A DNA stretch of 44,073 bases from Nitrospirae bacterium GWC2_57_13 (GTDB taxonomy: Bacteria; Nitrospirota; UBA9217), in the NCBI GenBank assembly GCA_001805055.1, contig MHDZ01000018.1, positions 44,787 to 88,859 of the forward strand, read 5' to 3'. Positions 1 through 6,900 of the stretch are shown here, one piece after another. Each line of letters opens with the position of its first letter. Within the stretch, counting starts at the first letter, position 1. Both the position numbers and the translations under genes were made by a program. The notes beneath the pieces were generated by a model that saw nothing but the letters and a program-made list of their open reading frames with translations, was not told the origin of the DNA and made no database searches.

Positions 1-531
1 AGTTGCCACGATCAGGCCGTCGGCGCGGATCGTGGTCAGGCGGCCGCCGTCCACCAGCACATCGAGACCAACCATCCGGGCAAGGGCGCCCTTGTTGATC
101 ACGGCGTCGTTCAGCACTGTATACCGGGCAATGCGCTTCCCTTCGCGCACAACGCTCACTGTCAGCATCATCCGTTCCTCGGCGGCGAGCTTGCCGGCAA
201 TGGCCTGTTCGAGATGGTCATGGAGCTCGTTCTGGGAAAGCTCCGCCAGGAAGCCGAGGCTGCCGAGATTCACGCCAAGGATCCTGACACCCCGCTTGGC
301 AGCGCAGACCAGCCGGGCAACGGACAGGAGCGTGCCGTCGCCGCCCAGCACAACGATCATGTCGGCGCGGGACGCGATCGTCTCGCGATCATGGCCCTGC
401 GCCTTGATCGCCCGGGCTGTCACTTCGTCGATCAGGACAAGGCGGCCCTTCTTCGTCAGCCCGCTGCTCAGCTTCTGCGCAGCCTTGTGCGCCGCAGGGA
501 TGTTCTTGGCTATGATGCCGATCTTCTTCAT
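1..531 (-). CDS. nadK: NAD kinase, C-terminus cut by window edge
   Basis: ATP-dependent NAD kinase, which makes NADP+ from NAD+ in the cytoplasm. The 177 residues present begin MKKIGIIAKN and carry the diagnostic GGDGTLL loop, the NLGSLGFL motif and the ND pair that binds the substrate ribose. The frame is still open at base 1, ending in ADGLIVAT, just before the PTGSTAY motif usual in the family; about 110 residues should lie outside the window. The ATG at 529-531 follows an AGAGGA about 11 bases upstream. It is the last visible member of the minus-strand run pdxJ-acpS-nnr-CBS-tsaE, separated from tsaE by a repeat-bearing gap. Identity is secure. Confidence 0.95.
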   Translation of the reverse strand, partial: MKKIGIIAKNIPAAHKAAQKLSSGLTKKGRLVLIDEVTARAIKAQGHDRETIASRADMIVVLGGDGTLLSVARLVCAAKRGVRILGVNLGSLGFLAELSQNELHDHLEQAIAGKLAAEERMMLTVSVVREGKRIARYTVLNDAVINKGALARMVGLDVLVDGGRLTTIRADGLIVAT

Positions 532-630
532 TTTTCAGGATATTCCTCTGAGGCGCTTACGCCTATAACTTCGACAATAGATCGTCGATGTCTGTGTCTC
601 ATTCGAAAGCCATATAAAAGGCAGGATGTT

Positions 631-730
631 TTCTCGCCAAGGCGCAAAGAGCGCAAAGAAATGCATAGCCTTTTGGCTTTTAACCCTCGACTTAACGGTT
701 TCCTTTGCGTCCTTTGCGAGCTTTGCGAGA
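631..730. repeat. Inverted pair of 9-bp-periodic GCAAAG repeats in the tsaE-nadK gap
   Basis: The gap 532-888 has no convincing gene. At 631-660 the plus strand reads as nonamers ending in GCAAAGA/GCAAAGAAA; at 699-730 the reverse complement of the same nonamers recurs (CCTTTGCGT, CCTTTGCGA, GCTTTGCGA). The two arms can pair into a long imperfect hairpin around a loop of about 40 bases. The same nonamer style (CACAGAG-like) recurs at 3916-3942, 40190-40216 and 40482-40508. It could affect read-through from tsaE into nadK. Confidence 0.75.
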
Positions 731-888
731 GACGCTTTTAGTTCTGTCCTGGATTTTGCTTCCCCGCAAGAGCCATGTATTTCGGGTGAAATTCCGGACG
801 GTGCGTAATGAGTTACGAGATACACGCGACACAAAATAGAAACAAATCTTCGTGCCTGCAGGGTAGATCTGGTTCCTGTTTGTCCTGA

Positions 889-1356
889 TTAGGCCAGTTC
901 GTTTTTCAACTCATCCAGGAGCGATTCGTACCGGGCTCCCTCGGCCAGAAACCCTATCTCGCGGCTGTTCTCGGAAAGATGGGAGAGATAGACGCTCAAC
1001 CGTCCCGCGGGAAGCTCCTCGTCGGCACGCTCGGCCCATTCTATCACTGTCACGCCGTCGGAATCAATGTACTCCTCAAATCCGATGCCTTCCAGTTCCG
1101 AGGGCTCCTTCAGACGGTAAAGATCGATATGGTAGAAGGGCACCCTTCCCTCATATTCGTTCACGAAGGTGAAGGTGGGGCTGGTGATGTACTTCTCACG
1201 CACATCGAGACCCATGGCAATGCCGTAGGAAAAGGACGTTTTCCCGGCGCCGAGATCGCCGTAAAGACAGACGACGTCGCCGGGGCCGAGACAGCGGCCC
1301 AGCAGCTCTCCGATACGTTCGGTCCGTTCCGGAGCAGGCGAGACGACACTGAACAT
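889..1356 (-). CDS. tsaE: tRNA threonylcarbamoyladenosine biosynthesis ATPase TsaE
   Basis: TsaE (YjeE family) is the small ATPase that works with TsaD and TsaB to make the t6A modification of ANN-decoding tRNAs. The 155 residues show the Walker A GDLGAGKT at about 33-40, the family signatures SPTFTFVNEY and HIDLYRL, and EWAER near the C-terminal part. Length is normal for the family. The ATG at 1354-1356 overlaps the stop of the upstream CBS gene by one base (TGATG), implying translational coupling. A TTG one codon upstream is a less likely start. tsaD and tsaB are not in the window. Confidence 0.95.
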   Translation of the reverse strand: MFSVVSPAPERTERIGELLGRCLGPGDVVCLYGDLGAGKTSFSYGIAMGLDVREKYITSPTFTFVNEYEGRVPFYHIDLYRLKEPSELEGIGFEEYIDSDGVTVIEWAERADEELPAGRLSVYLSHLSENSREIGFLAEGARYESLLDELKNELA

Positions 1357-1814
1357 CAATCGGCCCGGCGCGCAGAGGCCTTCACCACGTCGCGTTTGCC
1401 CACAATGCCGATGACCTTGCCGTCCTTCACTACGGGAAGCAGGTGTTTCTTCTTATCGGACATGAGCGTGGCGATGTCCGCAAGCGTGGCGTCTTCCGCG
1501 ATCGTGATCACCTTGCGCACACAAATATCGCCCACCTTCGTTGCGACGATCTTCCTGACCTCTTCCTCGAACTTCTTCGAGCTTTCGAGATAGATGGCGG
1601 CATCCAGAAAACTCACCACCGTCGGAATATGGAGCCGCTTGTTCCGGCTGATGAGGTCGTTCTCGGTCACGATCCCATAGAGGGCACCGGATTCATTCAC
1701 CACGGGGACGCCGCTGATCTTGTGCTGAACCAGCAGCGATGCCAGGTCCTCCACCGATGTATCGGGTGCTACGGTGATAACGTCTTTCGTCATGATGTCT
1801 TTCGCGGTAAGCAT
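1356..1814 (-). CDS. Two-CBS-domain protein
   Basis: A 152-residue soluble protein made almost only of two CBS motifs, roughly residues 1-60 (MTKDVITVAPDTSVEDLA, then GIVTENDLI) and 90-150 (VRKVITIAEDATLADIA, then GIVGKRDVV). Such Bateman pairs usually bind adenine nucleotides and sense energy state; the ligand cannot be read here. A linker of about 30 residues with FLDAAIYLESSKKFEEEV separates them. The ATG at 1812-1814 follows AGAGGTG at good spacing. The stop overlaps the tsaE start by one base, so the two are translated together. Similar stand-alone CBS proteins occur near nnr/tsaE in other bacteria, but the role is unknown. Confidence 0.9.
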   Translation of the reverse strand: MLTAKDIMTKDVITVAPDTSVEDLASLLVQHKISGVPVVNESGALYGIVTENDLISRNKRLHIPTVVSFLDAAIYLESSKKFEEEVRKIVATKVGDICVRKVITIAEDATLADIATLMSDKKKHLLPVVKDGKVIGIVGKRDVVKASARRAD

Positions 1815-1930
1815 AATTTCACCTCTAGAAAAAGTCTGGTACGCTGATGTTCGTCCAGCATGGCTGCTGCTGATCTCGACAAAAACTATTGGACGCGGAT
1901 CAAATCTGATAACTTCTGATAAGGGTACAT

Positions 1931-1965
1931 GGGACAGTCCCCTTTGGTTCCAGGGGGACTGTCCC
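1931..1965. repeat. GGGACAGTCCCC palindrome, copy A
   Basis: A near-perfect hairpin lies between nnr and the CBS gene: GGGACAGTCCCC, a 10-base loop with TTTGGTTCCA, then GGGGGACTGTCCC. The same element occurs inverted at 21389-21423 and as a tandem array at 26241-26402. The rest of the gap 1815-2092 shows no gene. It is a dispersed palindromic repeat that would form a strong RNA hairpin in either direction. Confidence 0.85.
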
Positions 1966-2092
1966 GGTCATGCTCTTAAGGAAAAAAGCCATTGCCCGAC
2001 CAGGGTTATCCGCTTTTTCCGTGTTCAGACTGCCGTTTTCAAGTCTATACGTACGGACCTGAATTCATCAGCGTCCCGAGATATTCGACCCC

Positions 2093-3640
2093 TTATGCTG
2101 CGGCTGATTCTGTTAGCTTAATCGCTTCCGGTATCTTATCGATCACATCCCCTGCGATCATTGCTGTCTCACCCTTCTCTTTAGCCGCCAGGTCTCCGGC
2201 CAGCCCATGGAGATATACCCCAAGGCAGGCGGCCTGCGCTGCCGCATATCCCCGGGCCAGGAGCCCGCCGATCATACCGGTCAGCACATCGCCGGTGCCG
2301 CCTGTTGCCATGCCGGGATTTCCGGTCGAATTGACAAAGAGAGAACCGTCCGATGTGGCTACGACCGTGCCCGCGCCTTTCAGGACCAGCGTGACCTTGT
2401 GCTCTGCAGCGAATTCGGCTGCAAGGTCGATCCGGTTCTTCTGGACCTCTGATGACGAAACGCCCAGCAGCCTCGCCATCTCTCCGGGATGAGGCGTCAG
2501 CACGAGGGGGGCCCGTGCTTTCTTGAGGATGTCCAGGGAGCCGGCAAGGGCGTTCAAGCCGTCAGCATCGATCACTGCGGGTATCGCGAGCTTCTCTACC
2601 AGATGCCGGACGGTCTGCACTGTCTCCGGATCCGTTGAAAGGCCTGGTCCGATCGCGCAGGCTGTCATTGTCGCAGAAGCTCTGAGCAGCGTTTTTACAG
2701 CTGCTGAACCGAGCGCTCCGGCAACGCTCTCATCAGCAGGGATGCACATAGCCTCAGCTACCTGCTGGATAATCGGCACGATCCCCTTTGGCGCAGCCAC
2801 GGTCACAAGACCGGGACCGACCCGCAGAGCGCCCCGCGCCGCCATCATAGCTGCGCCGGCCTTTCCCGGGGACCCGGCAATGATCATGAGATGGCCGAAG
2901 TCCCCCTTGTGGGCATCAGGCTTCCGGCGGCCCAAAAGCCCCCAGGCAAAACCGCTGTCCAGGAGCGACAGGTCCACGTTCTCCTGCTCCACCGCTTCAA
3001 TGGGAATGGAGATATCAACAACGCGGACCACACCGGCATGGGTTGCACCGGGATGAAGCACGATGCCACGCTTCGGGAGAGCCATGGTGATTGTCAGGTC
3101 CGCCATGACCGCCTCGCCCATAACTTCGCCCGTATCAGCGTTCACTCCCGTGGGGATGTCAACAGCCACAACAGGCCTGCCCGAGGCATTGATCATCCGC
3201 ACGGCCTGAAGGTAGTCGCCCGTCAGGGCCGAAGTGATGCCGACGCCAAGCACCGCATCTACCAGGATATCGGACCATGCAAGAATGTCGGCCAGTGACG
3301 CAGGCGTTGCATCGGGAAGGACCTCCACGTCCACTTTGCGCAGGATCCCGAGGTTCAGCTGTGCATCGCCTGCCAGGGCAGCAAAGGGGGCGAGCAGCAC
3401 AACCCGTACTGCCACGCCGCGGTTCCGGAGCCGGCGGGCAAGGGCGAGACCGTCGCCGCCGTTGTTCCCCTTGCCGCAGATGACGCCGATCTTCAGGCCC
3501 GCAAGGCCGTCGAAGAACCGCTCCATCTCAACGAGAATTGCCGACGCAGCGTTCTCCATCAGCACCGCACCGGGGATCCCGAAATTGGCGATGGCCCTGC
3601 CGTCGATGCTCTTCATCTGTGCAGCAGTAACGATCTTCAT
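2093..3640 (-). CDS. nnr: Bifunctional NAD(P)H-hydrate repair enzyme Nnr
   Basis: Repairs hydrated NAD(P)H: the N-terminal half (about 1-215) is the NAD(P)HX epimerase (YjeF_N) and the C-terminal half (about 225-515) the ADP-dependent dehydratase of the ribokinase-like fold. The epimerase shows CGKGNNGGDGLALARRL. The dehydratase shows LTPHPGEMARLLG and the phosphate loop GNPGMATGGTGDVLTG. At 515 residues it has the normal full length. I chose the ATG at 3638-3640 because MKIVTAAQMKSID is the usual family N-terminus. A GTG at 3671-3673 in the same frame has a better ribosome site (GGAAG, spacer 8) and would add 11 residues. Confidence 0.95.
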   Translation of the reverse strand: MKIVTAAQMKSIDGRAIANFGIPGAVLMENAASAILVEMERFFDGLAGLKIGVICGKGNNGGDGLALARRLRNRGVAVRVVLLAPFAALAGDAQLNLGILRKVDVEVLPDATPASLADILAWSDILVDAVLGVGITSALTGDYLQAVRMINASGRPVVAVDIPTGVNADTGEVMGEAVMADLTITMALPKRGIVLHPGATHAGVVRVVDISIPIEAVEQENVDLSLLDSGFAWGLLGRRKPDAHKGDFGHLMIIAGSPGKAGAAMMAARGALRVGPGLVTVAAPKGIVPIIQQVAEAMCIPADESVAGALGSAAVKTLLRASATMTACAIGPGLSTDPETVQTVRHLVEKLAIPAVIDADGLNALAGSLDILKKARAPLVLTPHPGEMARLLGVSSSEVQKNRIDLAAEFAAEHKVTLVLKGAGTVVATSDGSLFVNSTGNPGMATGGTGDVLTGMIGGLLARGYAAAQAACLGVYLHGLAGDLAAKEKGETAMIAGDVIDKIPEAIKLTESAAA

Positions 3641-3735
3641 ACGTTTCAGCCGCCGTGAGTTGATGCGATGCACAGTATTGACTTCCGCAAAAGTAATGCA
3701 ATAAGAGGTCTTTTTGCCCCATGATCAAAATAAGT

Positions 3736-3836
3736 TTCCTCCCCTTCAAGGGGAGGATTAAGGTGGGGATGGGTATTAAAAGGCCGCGGTACAAGCCCAT
3801 CCTCACCCCGGCCCTCTCCTTGAAGGAGAGGGAGGT
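3736..3836. repeat. Twin-hairpin TTCAAGGGGAGG repeat element
   Basis: In the nnr-acpS gap (3641-4031) two small palindromes, 3738-3756 (CCTCCCC TTCAA GGGGAGG type) and 3812-3832 (CCCTCTCC TTGAA GGAGAGGG type), face each other with flanks that also match in inverted orientation (GGTGGGGATGGGTA against the complement of the right arm). This is a composite inverted repeat of about 100 bp. Related copies sit inside a coding region at 40258-40293 and 41021-41068. Confidence 0.75.
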
Positions 3837-3915
3837 CGGCTGCCGGATGCTGATTGGCGGCATTTGATCTCGTTGCTTTATTTATGCGGAACTCTATAAT
3901 AAGAGAACCGCTTCT

Positions 3916-3942
3916 CACCAAAGCTACACAGGGCACAGAGCA
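3916..3942. repeat. CACAGAG-type nonamer repeat remnant
   Basis: Three nonamers (CACCAAAGC, TACACAGGG, CACAGAGCA) lie between the twin-hairpin element and acpS. They resemble the nonamer tracts at 631-730, 40190-40216 and 40482-40508. No gene is visible in the surrounding gap 3641-4031. Confidence 0.5.
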
Positions 3943-4031
3943 AAAAACGGCTCATCCCGACGCTTCGAGATCGAGACGCATCCCCTTCGCTCAAGGGACG
4001 CCGTCTCTCATTGCATCTTTTCGGGAAAATC

Positions 4032-4406
4032 TTACCCCACCAGGATCGCCTGAGCCACGGCATACCCCTCGTCATGGGAATAACTGAGCATGATCTGCTT
4101 CACGCCCTTCAGGTCGGCTAGGTCCTTTACCCGGCCCGCAATGTTCACAATGGGACCGCCGCCCTCACCGTGAAGCACTTCGATGTCCGTCCATTTCATG
4201 CCGGCGCTCAATCCCGTTCCGAAGGCCTTCAGCAGGGCCTCCTTCGCAGCAAAACGCGCCGCGTAATGCTGGGCAGGATATTTCTGGCGCGCGCAGTATG
4301 CCCGCTCACGCTCGGTGAAAATACGCTCAAGAAAAGATGCATTATTCGATCCTGCTTTGTCAATGCGGCTGATCTTCACAAGGTCGATGCCGATTCCGAT
4401 GATCAT
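4032..4406 (-). CDS. acpS: Holo-[acyl-carrier-protein] synthase
   Basis: Transfers 4'-phosphopantetheine from CoA to apo-ACP, activating fatty-acid synthesis. The 124 residues start MIIGIGIDLVKISRI, with the metal-binding Asp in GIDLV, and carry the conserved RFAAKEALLKAFGTG helix with its catalytic Glu and Lys. Length is normal for the trimeric AcpS type. The ATG at 4404-4406 follows a GGGGGGT tract about four bases upstream. It lies downstream of pdxJ, a pairing conserved in many bacteria, and upstream of nnr. Confidence 0.96.
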   Translation of the reverse strand: MIIGIGIDLVKISRIDKAGSNNASFLERIFTERERAYCARQKYPAQHYAARFAAKEALLKAFGTGLSAGMKWTDIEVLHGEGGGPIVNIAGRVKDLADLKGVKQIMLSYSHDEGYAVAQAILVG

Positions 4407-4425
4407 GTGACCCCCCGAATACTGC

Positions 4426-4509
4426 GCATAGAGCAGAGTGCATAGAGTATCTTACGTCCCATGCTCTGCGCCTCAGGCCCTATGCTCTATGCCCCATGCC
4501 CTATGCTAT
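4426..4509. repeat. Heptamer (ATGCTCT-type) short tandem repeats in both orientations
   Basis: Seven consecutive heptamers fill 4461-4509 (ATGCTCT, GCGCCTC, AGGCCCT, ATGCTCT, ATGCCCC, ATGCCCT, ATGCTAT). At 4426-4453 four heptamers of the complementary sense occur (GCATAGA, GCAGAGT, GCATAGA, GTATCTT). The whole acpS-pdxJ gap is thus an inverted heptamer array. The same heptamer family recurs at 24648-24675. It resembles the heptameric STRR repeats known from cyanobacteria in style, not in sequence. Confidence 0.8.
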
Positions 4510-4511
4510 CT

Positions 4512-5228
4512 TCAAATATGAATCAATGCAGCCATTTCCCGCACCGCCCGCTCCATGCCCACGAGGGACGCGCGGGAAATGATGCTGTGACCGATATTCA
4601 ACTCTTCGATCTCAGGGAGATCAGCGATCAAGGCGACATTCCGGTAGTTCAAGCCGTGTCCGGCGCCGACGCGCAACCCCAGGCTCGCCGCCAGTTGGGC
4701 TGCCTCGGCGATCTTCACGTACTCCCGCTCCCGATCTGCTTCATTCTTTGTGTTCGCATAGGTCCCTGTGTGGATCTCGACCCACTGGGCGCCGGCCTTC
4801 TTTGACGCCGCGATCTGGTTCTCATCAGGATCGATAAAAAAACTGACAAAGATCCCCGCCTTCACGATAGGAGCGATATACTCCCGCAGGACATCCATCC
4901 GGCCGGCCACGTCCAGTCCGCCCTCGGTCGTCAGCTCTTCCCGCTTCTCGGGAACGAGCGTTACAAATTCCGGCTTCACATCAAGGGCGATGCGCCGCAT
5001 CTCTTCCGTCGCGGCCATCTCGAGGTTCAGTTTGGTCTGGACCACCTCCCGCAGCACGCGCAGGTCACGGTCCTGGATGTGACGCCGGTCTTCCCGGAGA
5101 TGCACAATGATGCCGTCAGCTCCGGCCAGTTCCGCCAGCACTGCAGCGGCAACCGGGTCCGGCTCAACACCCCGCCGAGCCTGGCGAAGCGTGGCAATAT
5201 GATCGATATTCACCGATAACCGTGGCAA
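4512..5228 (-). CDS. pdxJ: Pyridoxine 5'-phosphate synthase
   Basis: Condenses 1-deoxyxylulose-5-phosphate with 3-amino-2-oxopropyl phosphate to form pyridoxine 5'-phosphate, in the DXP-dependent vitamin B6 route. The TIM-barrel motifs are all present: [17 protein letters not shown] near the N-terminus, [28 protein letters not shown] and GAGHGLN. I place the start at a TTG (5226-5228) behind a GGGAGG with a five-base spacer, giving 238 residues, the family norm; the longer open frame to 5459 would add a non-homologous N-terminus. It heads the operon that continues with acpS. Identity is secure, the start very likely. Confidence 0.95.
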   Translation of the reverse strand: MPRLSVNIDHIATLRQARRGVEPDPVAAAVLAELAGADGIIVHLREDRRHIQDRDLRVLREVVQTKLNLEMAATEEMRRIALDVKPEFVTLVPEKREELTTEGGLDVAGRMDVLREYIAPIVKAGIFVSFFIDPDENQIAASKKAGAQWVEIHTGTYANTKNEADREREYVKIAEAAQLAASLGLRVGAGHGLNYRNVALIADLPEIEELNIGHSIISRASLVGMERAVREMAALIHI

Positions 5229-5483
5229 CAAACCCTCCCGAAATATTCCAGATGATCGCGTACATACAAAATCGGCCGTCAGATACTTAATGCTTAATTG
5301 AAATCGATTGTAGCATCTCTCCCCAAAAATATCCAGAAAATTCATCCCGTCAACGGGCCGCGCGACATCCATGACGCGATATTGACTGCTCAGAACGATA
5401 AAGCGTTGTCGAAAAACGCAGCTGAGCTGCGCCAGCGACTGCCGCATCCGAAGTTGCATCCACTACCGGCAAATAAGATCGAT

Positions 5484-5510
5484 GGTACTTTTCACGAGGT
5501 GAAAAGTACC
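5484..5510. repeat. Perfect 12-bp hairpin GGTACTTTTCAC/GTGAAAAGTACC
   Basis: A 12-bp perfect inverted repeat with a GAG loop ends 21 bases before the -35 box of the FlgT-like gene. No T-tract follows it on either strand, so it is a poor terminator. It may be an operator or a dispersed palindrome. The remainder of the gap 5229-5593 holds no gene. Confidence 0.6.
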
Positions 5511-5531
5511 CAAAATCAATCACTTGTTTTC

Positions 5532-5560
5532 TTGACCGGTCCCTGCGCCTCTGGTATAGT
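5532..5560 (+). promoter_or_regulatory. Sigma70-type promoter of the FlgT-like gene
   Basis: TTGACC at 5532-5537 and TATAGT at 5555-5560 with a 17-base spacer are close to the sigma70 consensus. Transcription would begin near 5567, leaving a short leader with AGGAGGT (5582-5588) just before the ATG at 5594. The likely start inside the leader also rules out the ATG at 5570. Confidence 0.8.
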
Positions 5561-5593
5561 TCCTGTATCATGAAGTCATTCAGGAGGTGCATC

Positions 5594-6778
5594 ATGCAGG
5601 CCATCATCAGATTACTGTTCCTTGCACTACTCTTCACCATTCCTGGAGCGCAAAACGCGGCGGCGCAGGAATCACGCACCGTGACCGCCGAAGGCGTCGC
5701 CATGATCCAGCAGGGCGCTGTTGACATCGCCCGTGACGCTGCGCTCGAAGACGCGCAGAAGCGCGCCGTGGAGCAGGCCATCGGCATCCTTATCGAATCC
5801 CAGACACAGGTCGAAAACTATCAGCTCATCAGCGACAAGATCCTCGCCCAGACCAAGGGGTATATCAAACGGTATAACGTGATGAACGAAACGACCCAGG
5901 GGGAGCTCCTTCGCGTTGTCATCACCGCCGAGGTGGCACTGGGCAAGCTCGAAGACGATCTCTCGGGCATCGGCATTCTGCTCGTCCAGATGGCAAAACC
6001 CCGGACCATGATCCTGATCGCCGAGCAGAACATCGGCGGCCCGGTGAACGCCTGGTGGTGGACTTCGTCAGGCCAGGTAGACATCAGCGCTGCGGAGAAC
6101 AGCTTCATAGACGTCTTTACAAAAAAAGGTTTTGAGTTCGTGGACCATGAGGCGGCGGCGCAGGACATCAAGGTGTCCCGGGCCTATCAGACCCAGGACC
6201 TTTCCGCCGGCCAGGCGCGCACGCTCGGGAACCAGGCAAAAGCCGAAGTGGTGATCGTGGGCAAGGCAGTATCGAAGATCGCGGGACGCGTCGGAGGCGT
6301 GATGCTCTCGGCCCAGGCCGACATTTCGGTGCGGGCTGTGCGCACCGACACGGGGCAGGTGATCGCCTCTGCCACGTCGCACGCTGCGGCAGTGCACATC
6401 AATGACCAGACCGCGGGCATCGAGGCGCTCCGGAAGGCGGGCACCCAGGCGGCCGAGGAACTGCTTACGAAGATCCTTGCCGTCTTCGCAAAAGAAGTGG
6501 GCGGCACGCGTTCGATCCTGATCACCATCAACGGCCTGACCAAGGACCAGTTCGTGAAGTTCAAGGACGTGCTTCGCAGCCAGGTGCGCGCCATCAAGGA
6601 CCTTCACGAAAAAAGCTTCAGCGGGACCAGCGCCGTGATCCAGGTCGATTCGAAGAGCAGCACCCAGGCTCTTTCCGACGAACTGCTGCTCCGGAACTTC
6701 GGATCCTTCAGCGTGCAGGTCACGCGCTCTACGGCGAATACGATGGAACTGCAGGTCGCGCCCCAGTCCAAACCCTGA
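5594..6778 (+). CDS. Secreted FlgT-N-domain-like protein
   Basis: A 394-residue exported protein. The signal peptide is MQAIIRLLFLALLFTIPG with a likely cut after NAAA. The mature N-terminus (about 30-115) has the pattern of the flagellar assembly protein T N-terminal domain: GVAMIQQGAVDIARDAALEDAQKRA, then VEQAIGILIES and a strand-rich end. A middle section (about 135-290) with ILIAEQNIGG and VVIVGKAVSKIAGR resembles the nucleotide- or peptidoglycan-associated fold of curli/LpoB-like proteins. Alternating helix-strand units follow. No flagellar genes are nearby, so a flagellar role is unproven; a general envelope function is equally possible. The start at 5594 is fixed by the AGGAGGT five bases upstream. 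It is monocistronic, between its own promoter and a terminator. Confidence 0.75.
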   Translation: MQAIIRLLFLALLFTIPGAQNAAAQESRTVTAEGVAMIQQGAVDIARDAALEDAQKRAVEQAIGILIESQTQVENYQLISDKILAQTKGYIKRYNVMNETTQGELLRVVITAEVALGKLEDDLSGIGILLVQMAKPRTMILIAEQNIGGPVNAWWWTSSGQVDISAAENSFIDVFTKKGFEFVDHEAAAQDIKVSRAYQTQDLSAGQARTLGNQAKAEVVIVGKAVSKIAGRVGGVMLSAQADISVRAVRTDTGQVIASATSHAAAVHINDQTAGIEALRKAGTQAAEELLTKILAVFAKEVGGTRSILITINGLTKDQFVKFKDVLRSQVRAIKDLHEKSFSGTSAVIQVDSKSSTQALSDELLLRNFGSFSVQVTRSTANTMELQVAPQSKP

Positions 6779-6800
6779 TCGCAATTTCACAGAGGAACAA

Positions 6801-6838
6801 AAAACTCCCTGTCCATTCTTCAGGACAGGGAGTTTTTT
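6801..6838. terminator. Bidirectional intrinsic terminator
   Basis: Stem AAAACTCCCTGTCC (6801-6814) pairs with GGACAGGGAGTTTT (6823-6836) around an eight-base loop, with a T-run on the right and an A-run on the left. It sits between two convergent genes and can end transcription from both. Confidence 0.92.
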
Positions 6839-6900
6839 ATTTGCTGGCGCGACTGCACGGAGTTCAGGACCGGGCGCTGGCGTGACTGAACTCTTTTTTT

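Noticed and set aside
535-834. Open frames across the tsaE-nadK gap
   Set aside because: They translate the inverted nonamer repeat (KLAKDAKETVK-like peptides) and have no ribosome site.
6068-6790. 240-codon open frame opposite the FlgT-like gene
   Set aside because: Antisense shadow in GC-rich DNA; the plus-strand gene has a promoter, ribosome site and signal peptide.
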